Positions 41,991 through 50,939 of a stretch of 64,000 nucleotides of DNA are shown here, in pieces. A model generated the notes under the pieces. That model saw only the letters and a list, made by a program, of their open reading frames with translations, did no database searches and was not told the DNA's origin. The stretch is from Bacillus sp. FJAT-47783 (lineage in GTDB: Bacteria > Bacillota > Bacilli > Bacillales > Aeribacillaceae): positions 1 through 64,000 of the forward strand of contig NZ_JAKZKS010000002.1 in the NCBI RefSeq assembly GCF_022808615.1, in the 5' to 3' direction. The position numbers were made by a program, and so were the translations under genes. Within the stretch, counting starts at the first letter, position 1. The number at the start of each line of letters is the position of its first letter.

Positions 41991-43269
41991 ATGAAGTGGA
42001 AAGATTGGGATCGTAATTTAAAAATACGCCTTCTAGGTGAAGGTGTCATCAATATATTATTTTGGATGTATTTTCCGTTTATGGCGATTTATTTTGCGGA
42101 TTCTTTTGGGAAAGGGATGGCTGGTGTTTTATTAATTTTGTCACAAGTTTTTGGTGTTGTGGCGAATTTAATGGGCGGCTACTTAGCTGACCACATCGGC
42201 CGGAAGAAAATGATGGTTGCATCGTATTTTCGGTTCAGGGTTTGCCTTTATTTTGTTTGCCTTTGCAAACTCACCGTGGTACGAGTCGCCGATATTATCG
42301 TTTTTTGCCTTTTCATTACTTGGTGTATTCGGGATGCTTTATTGGCCTGCTAGTCATGCGATGGTTGCTGATGTTGTACCGGAAAAGGATCGGAATGCGG
42401 TGTTTGCCGTGTTTTATACGGCCATTAATATTGCGGTTGTGATTGGACCGATTTTAGGGAGCTTGTTTTTCTTCCAATACCGATTTGAATTACTTGTGAC
42501 AGGGATGCTCGTTAGTTTTCTCTTTACCTTTATTCTTTCTAAATATATTCGGGAAACGGTACCGGTGAAAAAGAGTACGGAGACTTATTCTCATGAAAAG
42601 AGAAAGTGGCATTCCTATGTGAAAGAACAGCTTCAATCTTACCAAGTCATTGTAAAAGACCGTGTCTTTTTGCTCTTTATTATAGCAGGCATTCTTGTCG
42701 CACAAACATTTATGCAGCTAGATTTATTGCTGGCGGTTTATGTTTCAGAAGAAGTGCCAACGCAATCTCTCTTTTCGATCATGTTAACAGGGGAAAAGTT
42801 ATTTGGCGTGTTAATTTCGGAAAATGGATTGCTCGTCGCTTTATTTACCGTCATGATGACAAGATGGATGAGTCGTTATAAAGAAAAGACGGTGTTTACG
42901 TTATCGGCTGTTACGTACGGATTTGCGATGCTTATTTTTGCTCACACGACAAATATACTCATACTCGTGTTCGCAATATTTGTTTTTACGGCTGCAGAGT
43001 TAATGGTGGTTGGTGTTCAACAAGGATTTGTCTCTAAAATTGCACCTGAAGATATGCGAGGTCAGTATTTCGCGGCATCGGATCTTCGCTTTACAATCGG
43101 AAGAATGCTAGCACCTGCAGCGATTCCGCTAACAAAAGTATTGGGCTTTCAATTCACATTTTATTGTATTGCCATCCTCGCATTTTTAAGTGCTCTGATC
43201 TATTACAGTATGTTTAAAATGGCGGAAAGAACAGTTACAGAACGAAAAACCATTGTGGTTCAACATTAA
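41991..43269 (+). pseudogene. MDR-type MFS transporter gene with a single-base frameshift
   Basis: The two halves make one MFS exporter of about 425 residues and 12 helices, resembling the YttB-like drug-efflux group. The first frame (from 41991: WMYFPFMAIYFADSFGKGMAG, GGYLADHIGRKKMMVASYF) continues in another frame from about 42229 (GSGFAFILFAFANSPWYE, WPASHAMVADVVPEKDRN). One extra T in the TTTT run at 42227-42230 explains it: removal gives SYFGSGF. It is either an inactivated gene, a slippery phase-variable tract or a sequencing error. The elaborate leader argues that the gene was recently functional. Confidence 0.8.
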
Positions 43270-43272
43270 TAG

Positions 43273-43318
43273 AAGAAGGTATCGGAAGCAAAGGTTTCCG
43301 GTACCTTCTTTCTTTATA
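43273..43318 (+). terminator. Terminator after the MFS gene
   Basis: GAAGGTATCGGAA and TTTCCGGTACCTTC pair around a short loop, followed by TTTCTTT. Confidence 0.85.
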
Positions 43319-43342
43319 TACAAACGATAGATAATGGCCTAG

Positions 43343-43412
43343 AAGTGATGAATAAATGTAAGAAAGTGATAAATAATCGCCTCAAAGTGATGAAAAAATA
43401 AGCGAAAGTGAT
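43343..43412. repeat. Phased intergenic repeat array 4 (anchor AAGTGAT)
   Basis: AAGTGAT begins at 43343, 43364, 43385 and 43406, exactly 21 bp apart each time. Sequence between anchors is A-rich and variable. The same anchor is used in array 5 at 59289. Confidence 0.85.
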
Positions 43413-43550
43413 AGTATTCATTTGAATACCTGAACGGTTTTACTTACTCCAATACATGATGCGTACAAGCTATGCATATACTAGGAAAGAAATGAACACG
43501 GACGATTCAGCTGTATTGAAATTTGTCAAAAGGAAAGGAAGGCAAAAGAA

Positions 43551-45023
43551 ATGAACAAAAAAATTATCACACTAGTGTTGACAGTTGCAATGCTTGTAGG
43601 GATTTATATTATATATCATGACATGGAAAAACCACCAGCTGTTCGCCATGATGAACAGCAAGAAGCGGTTCCGACTTTGGCGATGGCAGCAGAATCGAAT
43701 CCATTAACAGAGCATCCGGATTTTGAAAAAGTCATGCAGGCGTACGAACTGATTTCAAAGAAATATGTAGAAAAAGTAGATGATGAAGAACTATTAGAAG
43801 GTGCGATTCAAGGGATGTTATCAGCACTTGAAGATCCATATTCCGTCTATATGGACAAACAAACGACAGAGCAATTTACCGATTCTTTAGGATCAACATT
43901 TGAAGGAATCGGAGCAGAAGTGGGAATGAATAACGGAAAAATGATTATCGTTTCTCCTTTTAAAAATTCCCCAGCTGAAAAAGCAGGATTAAAGCCGAAT
44001 GATCAAATTGTCGCTATTGATGAACAAGAAGTAGATGGACTTAATTTACACGAAGCCGTGCTAAAAATTCGTGGGAAAAGAGGAACGACCGTTAAAATTA
44101 CCGTTCAACGAGCAGGTCATAAAGAGCCGCTCACATTTCATGTCAAACGTGATGAAATCCCAATTGAAACCGTTTTTAGCTCGATGGAAAAGAAAAATGG
44201 GAAAGACATTGGAATTTTAGAAATCACTTCTTTTTCAGAAAACACGGCTAACGACTTTGAAAAAAAGTTAAAGCAGCTTGAAAAAGAAGGAATGGATGGG
44301 TTAGTCATTGATGTGCGTGGGAATCCAGGTGGCTATTTACAGTCAGTTGAAGCGATTCTCCATCATTTTATCCCGAAAGATAAACCTTATATCCAAATTG
44401 AAAATCGTGATGGAGAAAGACAAACGTACTTCTCAACGATTAAAGAAAAAAAGCCATACCCAATCTCGGTTGTAATTGACAAAGGGAGTGCTTCTGCTTC
44501 TGAAATATTAGCGGTTGCCATGAAAGAAGCGGGAGGGTATGAAATTGTAGGTGAAACTTCTTTTGGAAAAGGAACTGTTCAACAGGCCATTTCGATGGAA
44601 GACGGGAGCAACATTAAATTAACGCTTTACAAGTGGCTAACGCCTAACGGAAATTGGATTCATCAAAAAGGGGTAGAACCGACTGTTGCTGTGGAACAGC
44701 CTAAATTTTTTAAAACACCACCTTTACAAGTAAACACACCGTTAAAAGAAGATATGAATAATGAACAAGTTCAAATTGCCCAACTCTTATTATCCGGAAT
44801 CGGCTTTGAAACGGGGCGATCTGATGGATATTTTGATGAACAAACAAGTCTTGCTGTGAAAGCTTTTCAACAAATTCATGGATTAGAGCCTTCTGGAATC
44901 ATTAATGAGAAAACAGCGACTGTGATGAATGAACAGATACAAAAAGAACGAGAAAATCCAAAAAATGATTTACAATTGCAAACTGCCATTCAAATGATTG
45001 CAAATCAAAAAGCCGGACACTAG
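43551..45023 (+). CDS. ctpB: S41 carboxyl-terminal processing protease (CtpB-like)
   Basis: 490 residues. One N-terminal membrane/signal segment (about 5-22), a PDZ domain (about 115-200: GIGAEVGMNNGKMIIVSP), the S41 core with the Ser in DKGSASASEIL and Lys in SFGKGTVQQ, and a C-terminal peptidoglycan-binding domain (about 410-475). In B. subtilis CtpB trims SpoIVFA during sporulation to activate sigma-K; the same position before swrA-minJ supports the name. Confidence 0.93.
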   Translation: MNKKIITLVLTVAMLVGIYIIYHDMEKPPAVRHDEQQEAVPTLAMAAESNPLTEHPDFEKVMQAYELISKKYVEKVDDEELLEGAIQGMLSALEDPYSVYMDKQTTEQFTDSLGSTFEGIGAEVGMNNGKMIIVSPFKNSPAEKAGLKPNDQIVAIDEQEVDGLNLHEAVLKIRGKRGTTVKITVQRAGHKEPLTFHVKRDEIPIETVFSSMEKKNGKDIGILEITSFSENTANDFEKKLKQLEKEGMDGLVIDVRGNPGGYLQSVEAILHHFIPKDKPYIQIENRDGERQTYFSTIKEKKPYPISVVIDKGSASASEILAVAMKEAGGYEIVGETSFGKGTVQQAISMEDGSNIKLTLYKWLTPNGNWIHQKGVEPTVAVEQPKFFKTPPLQVNTPLKEDMNNEQVQIAQLLLSGIGFETGRSDGYFDEQTSLAVKAFQQIHGLEPSGIINEKTATVMNEQIQKERENPKNDLQLQTAIQMIANQKAGH

Positions 45024-45037
45024 TCCGGTTTTTTGAT
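45009..45037 (+). terminator. ctpB terminator
   Basis: AAGCCGGAC and GTCCGGTT pair around ACTA, followed by T4. The stem spans the stop codon. Confidence 0.85.
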
Positions 45038-45049
45038 GGTTTAGGAACC

Positions 45050-45180
45050 AGTGTCCAACAGTCGTTTTGCATCTAGCTCCGGGCGTTCGTGGCTAGCAAA
45101 CTTTCCATTTTACCTCCTACTGAAATAGTCGAGTTTGTAGACTACGTTAGCGAACGTCTTGCACTTTTCTTGTTTAACAA
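45050..45180 (+). repeat. Dispersed intergenic repeat copy
   Basis: CTAGCTCCGGGCGTTCGTGG matches 40513-40540 with gaps. The end, GTCTTGCACTTTTCTTGTTT, is a variant of the tail seen near 27330 and 61560. Confidence 0.55.
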
Positions 45181-45301
45181 AATAGCAAATTTTATATACA
45201 GAGTTACTTTATGTTAAAATAATGCTGTTATCACCTTCTAAATGGCTTCTGCGTTTTAGTGTTCATTTAAGAAGAAAATACAATAAAGGTTGGTTGATCC
45301 A

Positions 45302-45655
45302 TTGAGCAAAAGATCTAGCACAATTCGAAGAGAAAATTATGAAAAACTATTAAGTGCATTTAGAGAAAAAGATAACATGTATCAATTGTCCAATGTCCGT
45401 ACATATAAAGGGATTCAAAATTTTTGTGTTTACTTAGCGAATTATACATCCATTACTTGCATCGAGGAAATTGACAGTGAAATCATTGAAAGATTTTTGA
45501 AATACTTCGTTGAAAACAAAAAAAGATTGAACATGAACTTATCTGATATGAAAAAAACGATTATAGCCATTCAAGAATTAACGGAAGTATCATCGTGTGA
45601 TTATTTATTTGACTTTTCTGTATCGAATGTAGCCCTTTGGTCAAATTTAAAATAA
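45302..45655 (+). CDS. swrA: Swarming motility protein SwrA
   Basis: 117 residues. SwrA is the master activator of the fla/che operon, acting with phosphorylated DegU. VRTYKGIQNFCVYLANYTSI, NKKRLNMNLSDMKKTI and YLFDFSVSNVALW match the B. subtilis protein as I recall it, and the gene lies in the same place between ctpB and minJ. The TTG at 45302, 12 nt from AAAGG, is preferred over a TTG at 45290 that abuts that site. It has no frameshift, unlike the known defective laboratory alleles. Confidence 0.9.
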   Translation: MSKRSSTIRRENYEKLLSAFREKDNMYQLSNVRTYKGIQNFCVYLANYTSITCIEEIDSEIIERFLKYFVENKKRLNMNLSDMKKTIIAIQELTEVSSCDYLFDFSVSNVALWSNLK

Positions 45656-45727
45656 ATGGATGTTGAAGAGCGGGTTACTTTGGTAGAATAAAAGATAAGT
45701 AATCATTCGCTCAAGGTGGTGATTTTG

Positions 45728-46927
45728 TTGTTTGAACAATGGCTCGTTGAAGGGCTTTACAGTCTTGGTCGTTTCTTCCTTCATCCATTTGTTTATTTCT
45801 TTATACTCTATTCGATTGTGATCGGATATTTTCGGATTAAGCGTGAGAGAAGCTCCTTCCATATTCGTGTTTTTGATCTTTTTGAAGAAACTCGTTTTAC
45901 ATATACAAAAGGAATTGTTATCGGGATTCTCTTATCTATTATCACGATGATTATTGGAATTCACTTGCCGTTTGGTACGATTGTTTTATGGACAATCGTT
46001 ACGTTTTTGTTAAGTTTAACATTCAAGCCGAGGTGGCTTTCACCTGTCTTTACGATCGGTGGAACGACGTTTCTCGTTGCTGCCATTAACAAATGGGGGG
46101 GAGAACGCGAGTGGGTTCAAAACCTATTTGTTGGTTTAGACGAAACGAACTTTCGTATGCTCGCTTTCTTACTTGTATTGTTTGTTGTTGCAGAAGGAGT
46201 GCTCGTGTACCGGACGGCTCATCTAAAAACGTCTCCATTTTTAATTCAAAGTAGTCGAGGTCTTCCGATCGGCAACCATCAAGCGAAAAGAACATGGCTT
46301 TTACCAGTACTTTTCTTTGTCCCTGGTGGTCACATTGAACCGCCGTTTTCTTGGTGGCCTGTTTTATCAGTTCAAGGGGAGACGTATTTAATGGTATTCA
46401 TTCCCTTTATAATGGGATTTCAGCAACGTGTTCAAGGGTCGTTGCCAAAGGAAAGCATTCAAACGACAGGGAAGCGAATTATGTGGCTTGGCGCCGTATG
46501 TGCCGTTCCTGCTATTGCTTCCATATGGTTACCTGTTTTCTCCTTTGTGACGGCATTTATCGCACTAGTCGGTCGTGAATTCATCACCGTCAAACAACGG
46601 ATAAACGATGATGCTGCTGCTTTTTATTTTTCGAAAAGAGATCAAGGCTTAGTCGTATTAGGCATACTGCCACACTCACCAGCAGAAAAGATGGGGTTAA
46701 AAGTTGGCGAGATGATTATAAAAGTAAACGGCAGTCCGGTAAAATCAGATATTGAGTTTTATGAAGCCCTTCAAAAAAATCGAGCCTATTGTAAGCTCGA
46801 AGTTATCGGCTTAAATGGAGAGATCCGCTTTAGCCAAGGAGCTTTATACGAAGGGAGTCATCATGAATTAGGAATTCTTTTTGTAGAAGACAATCGGAAA
46901 TGGCAAAGCGATGTTGCATCTTCGTAA
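45728..46927 (+). CDS. minJ: Division-site topology protein MinJ
   Basis: 399 residues from the TTG at 45728 (AAGGTGG 8 nt upstream); a GTG at 45716 is possible but overlaps the ribosome site. Six to eight membrane helices (about 5-275) precede a C-terminal PDZ domain (about 300-380: LGILPHSPAEKMGLKVGEMI). In B. subtilis MinJ bridges DivIVA and MinD at poles and septa; it also affects swarming. Position after swrA matches. Confidence 0.9.
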   Translation: MFEQWLVEGLYSLGRFFLHPFVYFFILYSIVIGYFRIKRERSSFHIRVFDLFEETRFTYTKGIVIGILLSIITMIIGIHLPFGTIVLWTIVTFLLSLTFKPRWLSPVFTIGGTTFLVAAINKWGGEREWVQNLFVGLDETNFRMLAFLLVLFVVAEGVLVYRTAHLKTSPFLIQSSRGLPIGNHQAKRTWLLPVLFFVPGGHIEPPFSWWPVLSVQGETYLMVFIPFIMGFQQRVQGSLPKESIQTTGKRIMWLGAVCAVPAIASIWLPVFSFVTAFIALVGREFITVKQRINDDAAAFYFSKRDQGLVVLGILPHSPAEKMGLKVGEMIIKVNGSPVKSDIEFYEALQKNRAYCKLEVIGLNGEIRFSQGALYEGSHHELGILFVEDNRKWQSDVASS

Positions 46928-46966
46928 AAAAAGTCTCTATCAGTTGTGATAGGGACTTTTTTAAAA
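46926..46966 (+). terminator. minJ terminator
   Basis: AAAGTCTCTATCA and TGATAGGGACTTTTTT form a long stem with G-U pairs directly after the gene. Confidence 0.85.
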
Positions 46967-47071
46967 GTTTCTTTTAGGGGTACATCAAGTCTTCGATGTC
47001 TTGCTGACCTTCAAAGAGCACCTTTCTTGGATGATGAAGACATTTTTGCCCTAGGGTGAGCAAGATTAGGT

Positions 47072-47806
47072 TTATTTATTAAGGAAAGGATTTTCACTTT
47101 TTCTCGCTTTTCCAACCCAATTCAGAGTGTTAAATGAGTGCGGGGCAGTTCTTCCCTTTGTAAGTAAAATGGCGATCCCTGTTAAGCTGACGATGATTTG
47201 TGCGGATAAAAACGTGAGTATTCCTATATATAAATCTGTATCGTTCACGATCGATTGTTTTGACAAAAACAAAAGATACGTGATGAATGTCGTCAGTAGC
47301 ATATTTTGAATCATGTTTGTGATATGTTTTCGTTTCTGTTCACCATTTGTAAAAATAGAAGGGACGATGATATTCCACCAAAGTAAATAGGCGGACATTG
47401 TTAAAACAATTTGAAACAAAATGTACAAATAAGGGTTTGAAAAATGAATAAGCGAAAAGAGAATGAAAAGGGAAAAAAATATACTTTTGGCGACGACCGG
47501 TTTTGTGCAGAAAAGAATGACAGGGCGTAACTGATAATGCCAATACAAGCCTTTCAAATATCCTTTTAATCCCATCAATAGGAATGGTGGGGTGATAAAC
47601 CACAGGACACTGTTATAGATCATCTGCATCGTAAATGAATAGTCGACAAAGAAAAGGATGAGGTGAATCGTTTGTATACTAAATACACCGATATAAAATG
47701 AAACGATCTCTTCCTTTTGGATTTTTACTTTTCGAAAAAGTGCGGTTTGAAAAAAGGTGAAAATGATAGCTAACAAGAGTTTATGAAAAAACGTTACATG
47801 CTCCAT
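47072..47806 (-). CDS. Hypothetical polytopic membrane protein, distantly CtaG-like
   Basis: 244 residues from the ATG at 47806, with GAGGGGA upstream. About seven hydrophobic helices. The phrase MIYNSVLWFITPPFLLMGL is reminiscent of the Caa3/CtaG family (cytochrome oxidase assembly), but the expected histidines are not clearly conserved. The gene is convergent with minJ and divergent from recQ. The family guess is weak. Confidence 0.55.
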   Translation of the reverse strand: MEHVTFFHKLLLAIIFTFFQTALFRKVKIQKEEIVSFYIGVFSIQTIHLILFFVDYSFTMQMIYNSVLWFITPPFLLMGLKGYLKGLYWHYQLRPVILFCTKPVVAKSIFFSLFILFSLIHFSNPYLYILFQIVLTMSAYLLWWNIIVPSIFTNGEQKRKHITNMIQNMLLTTFITYLLFLSKQSIVNDTDLYIGILTFLSAQIIVSLTGIAILLTKGRTAPHSFNTLNWVGKARKSENPFLNK

Positions 47807-48079
47807 TTGTACAAATCCCCTCATTTTAAATTGAATCCATCTTTAATCTGTATTTGAAAAGGAAAATATATACATACTTAGCGAAGATTTTATATTTCTG
47901 TACGCTATATTGGTTATGGGGAACGTATATTTTCCAAACCTATAGATTATAGAAATCGGCTCATTCACTATTTCGACCTCTGAACAAAATGGCGTTAGCG
48001 ATTTTGTTTAAGATATTCATACCGCATCTACCAGTTATTTGGTAAGATATAAGAAGAAAAATAATAGATAGGTGATAGG

Positions 48080-50191
48080 ATGTTTACGAAAGCGATCGAA
48101 GCTCTACAAACATATTTCGGGTATTCGGATTTTCGAAAAGGGCAAAAAGAAATTGTCGAAAAACTGTTGCGTGGACATGATACAATTGGGATTTTACCTA
48201 CTGGTGGTGGAAAATCGATTTGTTATCAAGTACCCGCACTATGTTTGGAAGGGGTAACACTCGTTATTTCACCGCTTATCTCCTTAATGAAGGATCAAGT
48301 GGATGCCTTAACACATATTGGAATTTCCGCAACGTTTTTGAACAGCTCTGTATCAAGTGGGGAAATCGAACAGCGCTTAATAAATGCGCAAAAGGGGGAC
48401 TATCAATTAATTTACATCGCCCCAGAACGTTTAGAATCTCCTTCATTTCTACGCTTTTTACACAAGCTCCCGATTTCCCTCGTTGCCATCGATGAAGCCC
48501 ATTGTGTCTCACAGTGGGGGCATGATTTCCGTCCACATTATCGAATGATTCGTCCCATGCTTGATGAGCTCTCGCCTAAACCGCGTATTGTTGCTCTAAC
48601 CGCGACGGCAACGAAAGAAGTATTGCGTGATATTCAAACTCATTTTCGCATTGATTCATCCAATATTGTCGTGACTGGATTTGCGCGTGACAATTTGTCT
48701 TTTCATGTTGTAAAAGGAGTGAAAAAGCGTGACTTCCTTCTTGATTATGTCTCAAAAAATAAAAATCAGTCTGGAATTGTTTATGCAGCTACGAAAAAGG
48801 AAGTAGATCGTATCCATTCCTTCCTCCAAAAACGAAAAGTAAATGTTGCGAAATATCATGCAGGGATGGGAAAGGAAGAAAGGGAGAGAGAGCAGGAACG
48901 GTTTTTACATGATGACGTGCAAGTGATGGTAGCGACAAATGCTTTTGGAATGGGCATTGATAAATCGAATGTTCGCTATGTTTTGCATAACAATATGCCG
49001 AAAAACATGGAGTCCTATTATCAAGAAGCAGGGCGAGCGGGAAGAGATGGAGAACCGAGTGAATGTGTTTTATTATTTTCTCCTCAAGATATTCAAACGC
49101 AAAAATTTTTACTTGGCCAAACGAATTTAACAGCAGACTTAAAAGAGAAGGAATACGAAAAGCTGAAGCAAATGGTCGATTATTGCCATACTGAGTCGTG
49201 TTTACAAACGTATATTTTGCATTATTTTGGAGACCGTACGGAGACGAGCCAGTGTGGCCGATGCAGTAATTGTACCGATGACCGTCCAAAAGTCGATATG
49301 ACAACAGAGGCGCAAATGATTCTTTCATGTATAAAACGAATGGGAGAAAAGTTTGGAAAGACGTTAGTGGCACAAGTGTTAAAGGGATCAAAAAGTAAGC
49401 GTGTGTTGGAATTGAAGTTTCAAGAACTTTCAACATATGGGTTACTAAAAAAGCTTCCGGAAAAAGACATCGTCCAATTAATTGATTTTCTCATTGCAGA
49501 AGGGTATGCAACATTAAATGGAGATCAATACCCTGTTGTTACTTTAAATGAACAGTCATATCGTGTCTTAAAAGGAGAACAAAAGGTTTGGAAAAGAGAA
49601 GCAATTAAAACGAAGCAGATTGCTGTTGATGACGAGTTATTTGAACGATTAAGAACGGTGCGAAAAGAATTAGCTGCACAAGAAAAAGTGGCGCCATTTG
49701 TTATTTTTGCCGATAGTGCACTTCGAGACATGTGCGAGCTACTGCCGACCACCATTGAACAGTTTTTATCGGTTAAAGGAGTCGGGCAGAAAAAAGCAGA
49801 AGTGTATGGAACGTCGTTTTTGAATGTCATTCGTTCGTATGTAGAGGAGAAGGGAATTCAACCGATTAAAAGGGTTGAAAAATCGACCGTTAAAGATGAT
49901 ATACCAAGCCATATTCAATCCTACAATCGATTTCAAGAAGAGCAAAGTATTGAAGCAATTGCGAAGGAAAGAGGTTTATCTGTCGTAACCATCGAAAATC
50001 ATTTATTTCGATGTGCCCAAGAAGGACTCAACCTTGACTGGAGCCACTTCATTTCTTCAAAGGACCATGAAGAGATGATTTTAAACAAAATAAACGAAAT
50101 CGGTGCAGAAAAATTGAAGCCATTAAAAGAAGAACTGCCAGAAGACATTACGTATCGCGAAATTAAAGCGGTTATAATGAAACACTTTTAA
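48080..50191 (+). CDS. recQ: ATP-dependent DNA helicase RecQ
   Basis: 703 residues. Walker A LPTGGGKSICYQ, DEAH box AIDEAHCVSQWGHDFRP, LTATAT, motif VMVATNAFGMGIDKSNVR and QEAGRAGRDG are intact. The RQC zinc cysteines (CHTESC...CGRCSNC, about 365-395) and an HRDC domain (about 515-590) follow. The C-terminal 100 residues (helix-turn-helix-like, EEQSIEAIAKERGLSVVTIENHL) suggest an additional DNA-binding domain. RecQ unwinds recombination intermediates. GATAGG site before the ATG. Confidence 0.95.
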   Translation: MFTKAIEALQTYFGYSDFRKGQKEIVEKLLRGHDTIGILPTGGGKSICYQVPALCLEGVTLVISPLISLMKDQVDALTHIGISATFLNSSVSSGEIEQRLINAQKGDYQLIYIAPERLESPSFLRFLHKLPISLVAIDEAHCVSQWGHDFRPHYRMIRPMLDELSPKPRIVALTATATKEVLRDIQTHFRIDSSNIVVTGFARDNLSFHVVKGVKKRDFLLDYVSKNKNQSGIVYAATKKEVDRIHSFLQKRKVNVAKYHAGMGKEEREREQERFLHDDVQVMVATNAFGMGIDKSNVRYVLHNNMPKNMESYYQEAGRAGRDGEPSECVLLFSPQDIQTQKFLLGQTNLTADLKEKEYEKLKQMVDYCHTESCLQTYILHYFGDRTETSQCGRCSNCTDDRPKVDMTTEAQMILSCIKRMGEKFGKTLVAQVLKGSKSKRVLELKFQELSTYGLLKKLPEKDIVQLIDFLIAEGYATLNGDQYPVVTLNEQSYRVLKGEQKVWKREAIKTKQIAVDDELFERLRTVRKELAAQEKVAPFVIFADSALRDMCELLPTTIEQFLSVKGVGQKKAEVYGTSFLNVIRSYVEEKGIQPIKRVEKSTVKDDIPSHIQSYNRFQEEQSIEAIAKERGLSVVTIENHLFRCAQEGLNLDWSHFISSKDHEEMILNKINEIGAEKLKPLKEELPEDITYREIKAVIMKHF

Positions 50192-50303
50192 AGAAAAAGC
50201 TTAATATTATCACGATTAAAAAGGATTTATTTTCTTTGCTTATAGATAATGACACTTTAATAATAAAAGGCGTAAGAAAGATTGTATTGGAACGGGGTTT
50301 ATC

Positions 50304-50852
50304 ATGACAAGAAAGAAAAAGTTTAATGAAGAGGATATCATGAGGGCAACGGAAGAATTACTTCTTGAACGTGGCTATGATCAGTTTCACTTTAAGGCTC
50401 TTTCCGAAAAGCTGGCCATTTCTCGGAGTACGATTTATGAGTATTATTCGAATAAGGAAGAATTAATTAAAGTTTATATGAAACAAGTGATGACTTCCAT
50501 TTTCAAAGAGTTAGAAAAGATTGACCAAGAAGATGAACCGTTAGAACAATTAAAGCAAATGCTGCAACTCTTTTTGAAATATTACAAAATACGTCATGTT
50601 TTTCATAGTAAACAATTTGCATTTTCAGAAAGTATGCAAGATATGTATAAAGATTTTCAAAAAATTCGAGAGAAAATTGTTCGGGTTATACAACGTGGGA
50701 AAGAGCTTGAATTAATTCGATCGGATATACCTGACGAAATGATGGTGAACTTATTTTTCTATGCTATTGAAATGCCGAATTTGCATAGTGGGTCAGTAGA
50801 GGATGTCAGCGAGTATTTGTATAAAATTTTTGTCGAAGGAATAAAAAGATAG
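50304..50852 (+). CDS. TetR family repressor of the adjacent RND pump
   Basis: 182 residues. The N-terminal helix-turn-helix is typical (ATEELLLERGYDQFHFKALSEKLAISRSTIYEYYSNKEELI). The C-terminal ligand domain is helical. Two copies of the palindrome GACACATGTGTC lie between it and the RND gene, the likely operators. It reads in the same direction as the pump, 87 nt upstream. Confidence 0.9.
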   Translation: MTRKKKFNEEDIMRATEELLLERGYDQFHFKALSEKLAISRSTIYEYYSNKEELIKVYMKQVMTSIFKELEKIDQEDEPLEQLKQMLQLFLKYYKIRHVFHSKQFAFSESMQDMYKDFQKIREKIVRVIQRGKELELIRSDIPDEMMVNLFFYAIEMPNLHSGSVEDVSEYLYKIFVEGIKR

Positions 50853-50868
50853 TGCATACCATTTTAGT

Positions 50869-50916
50869 TGACACATGTGTCGGATTGTTGTTTTAATTAA
50901 ACTGACACATGTGTCA
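50869..50916 (+). promoter_or_regulatory. Promoter with paired TetR operators for the RND pump
   Basis: The perfect 12-bp palindrome GACACATGTGTC occurs at 50871-50882 and 50905-50916, centres 34 bp apart. A promoter lies between: TTGACA at 50869-50874 (overlapping operator 1) and TTTAAT at 50893-50898 with 18 bp between. Repressor at both sites would block RNA polymerase. Confidence 0.85.
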
Positions 50917-50939
50917 ATTTTTTTGAGGGGAGTTAAAGG

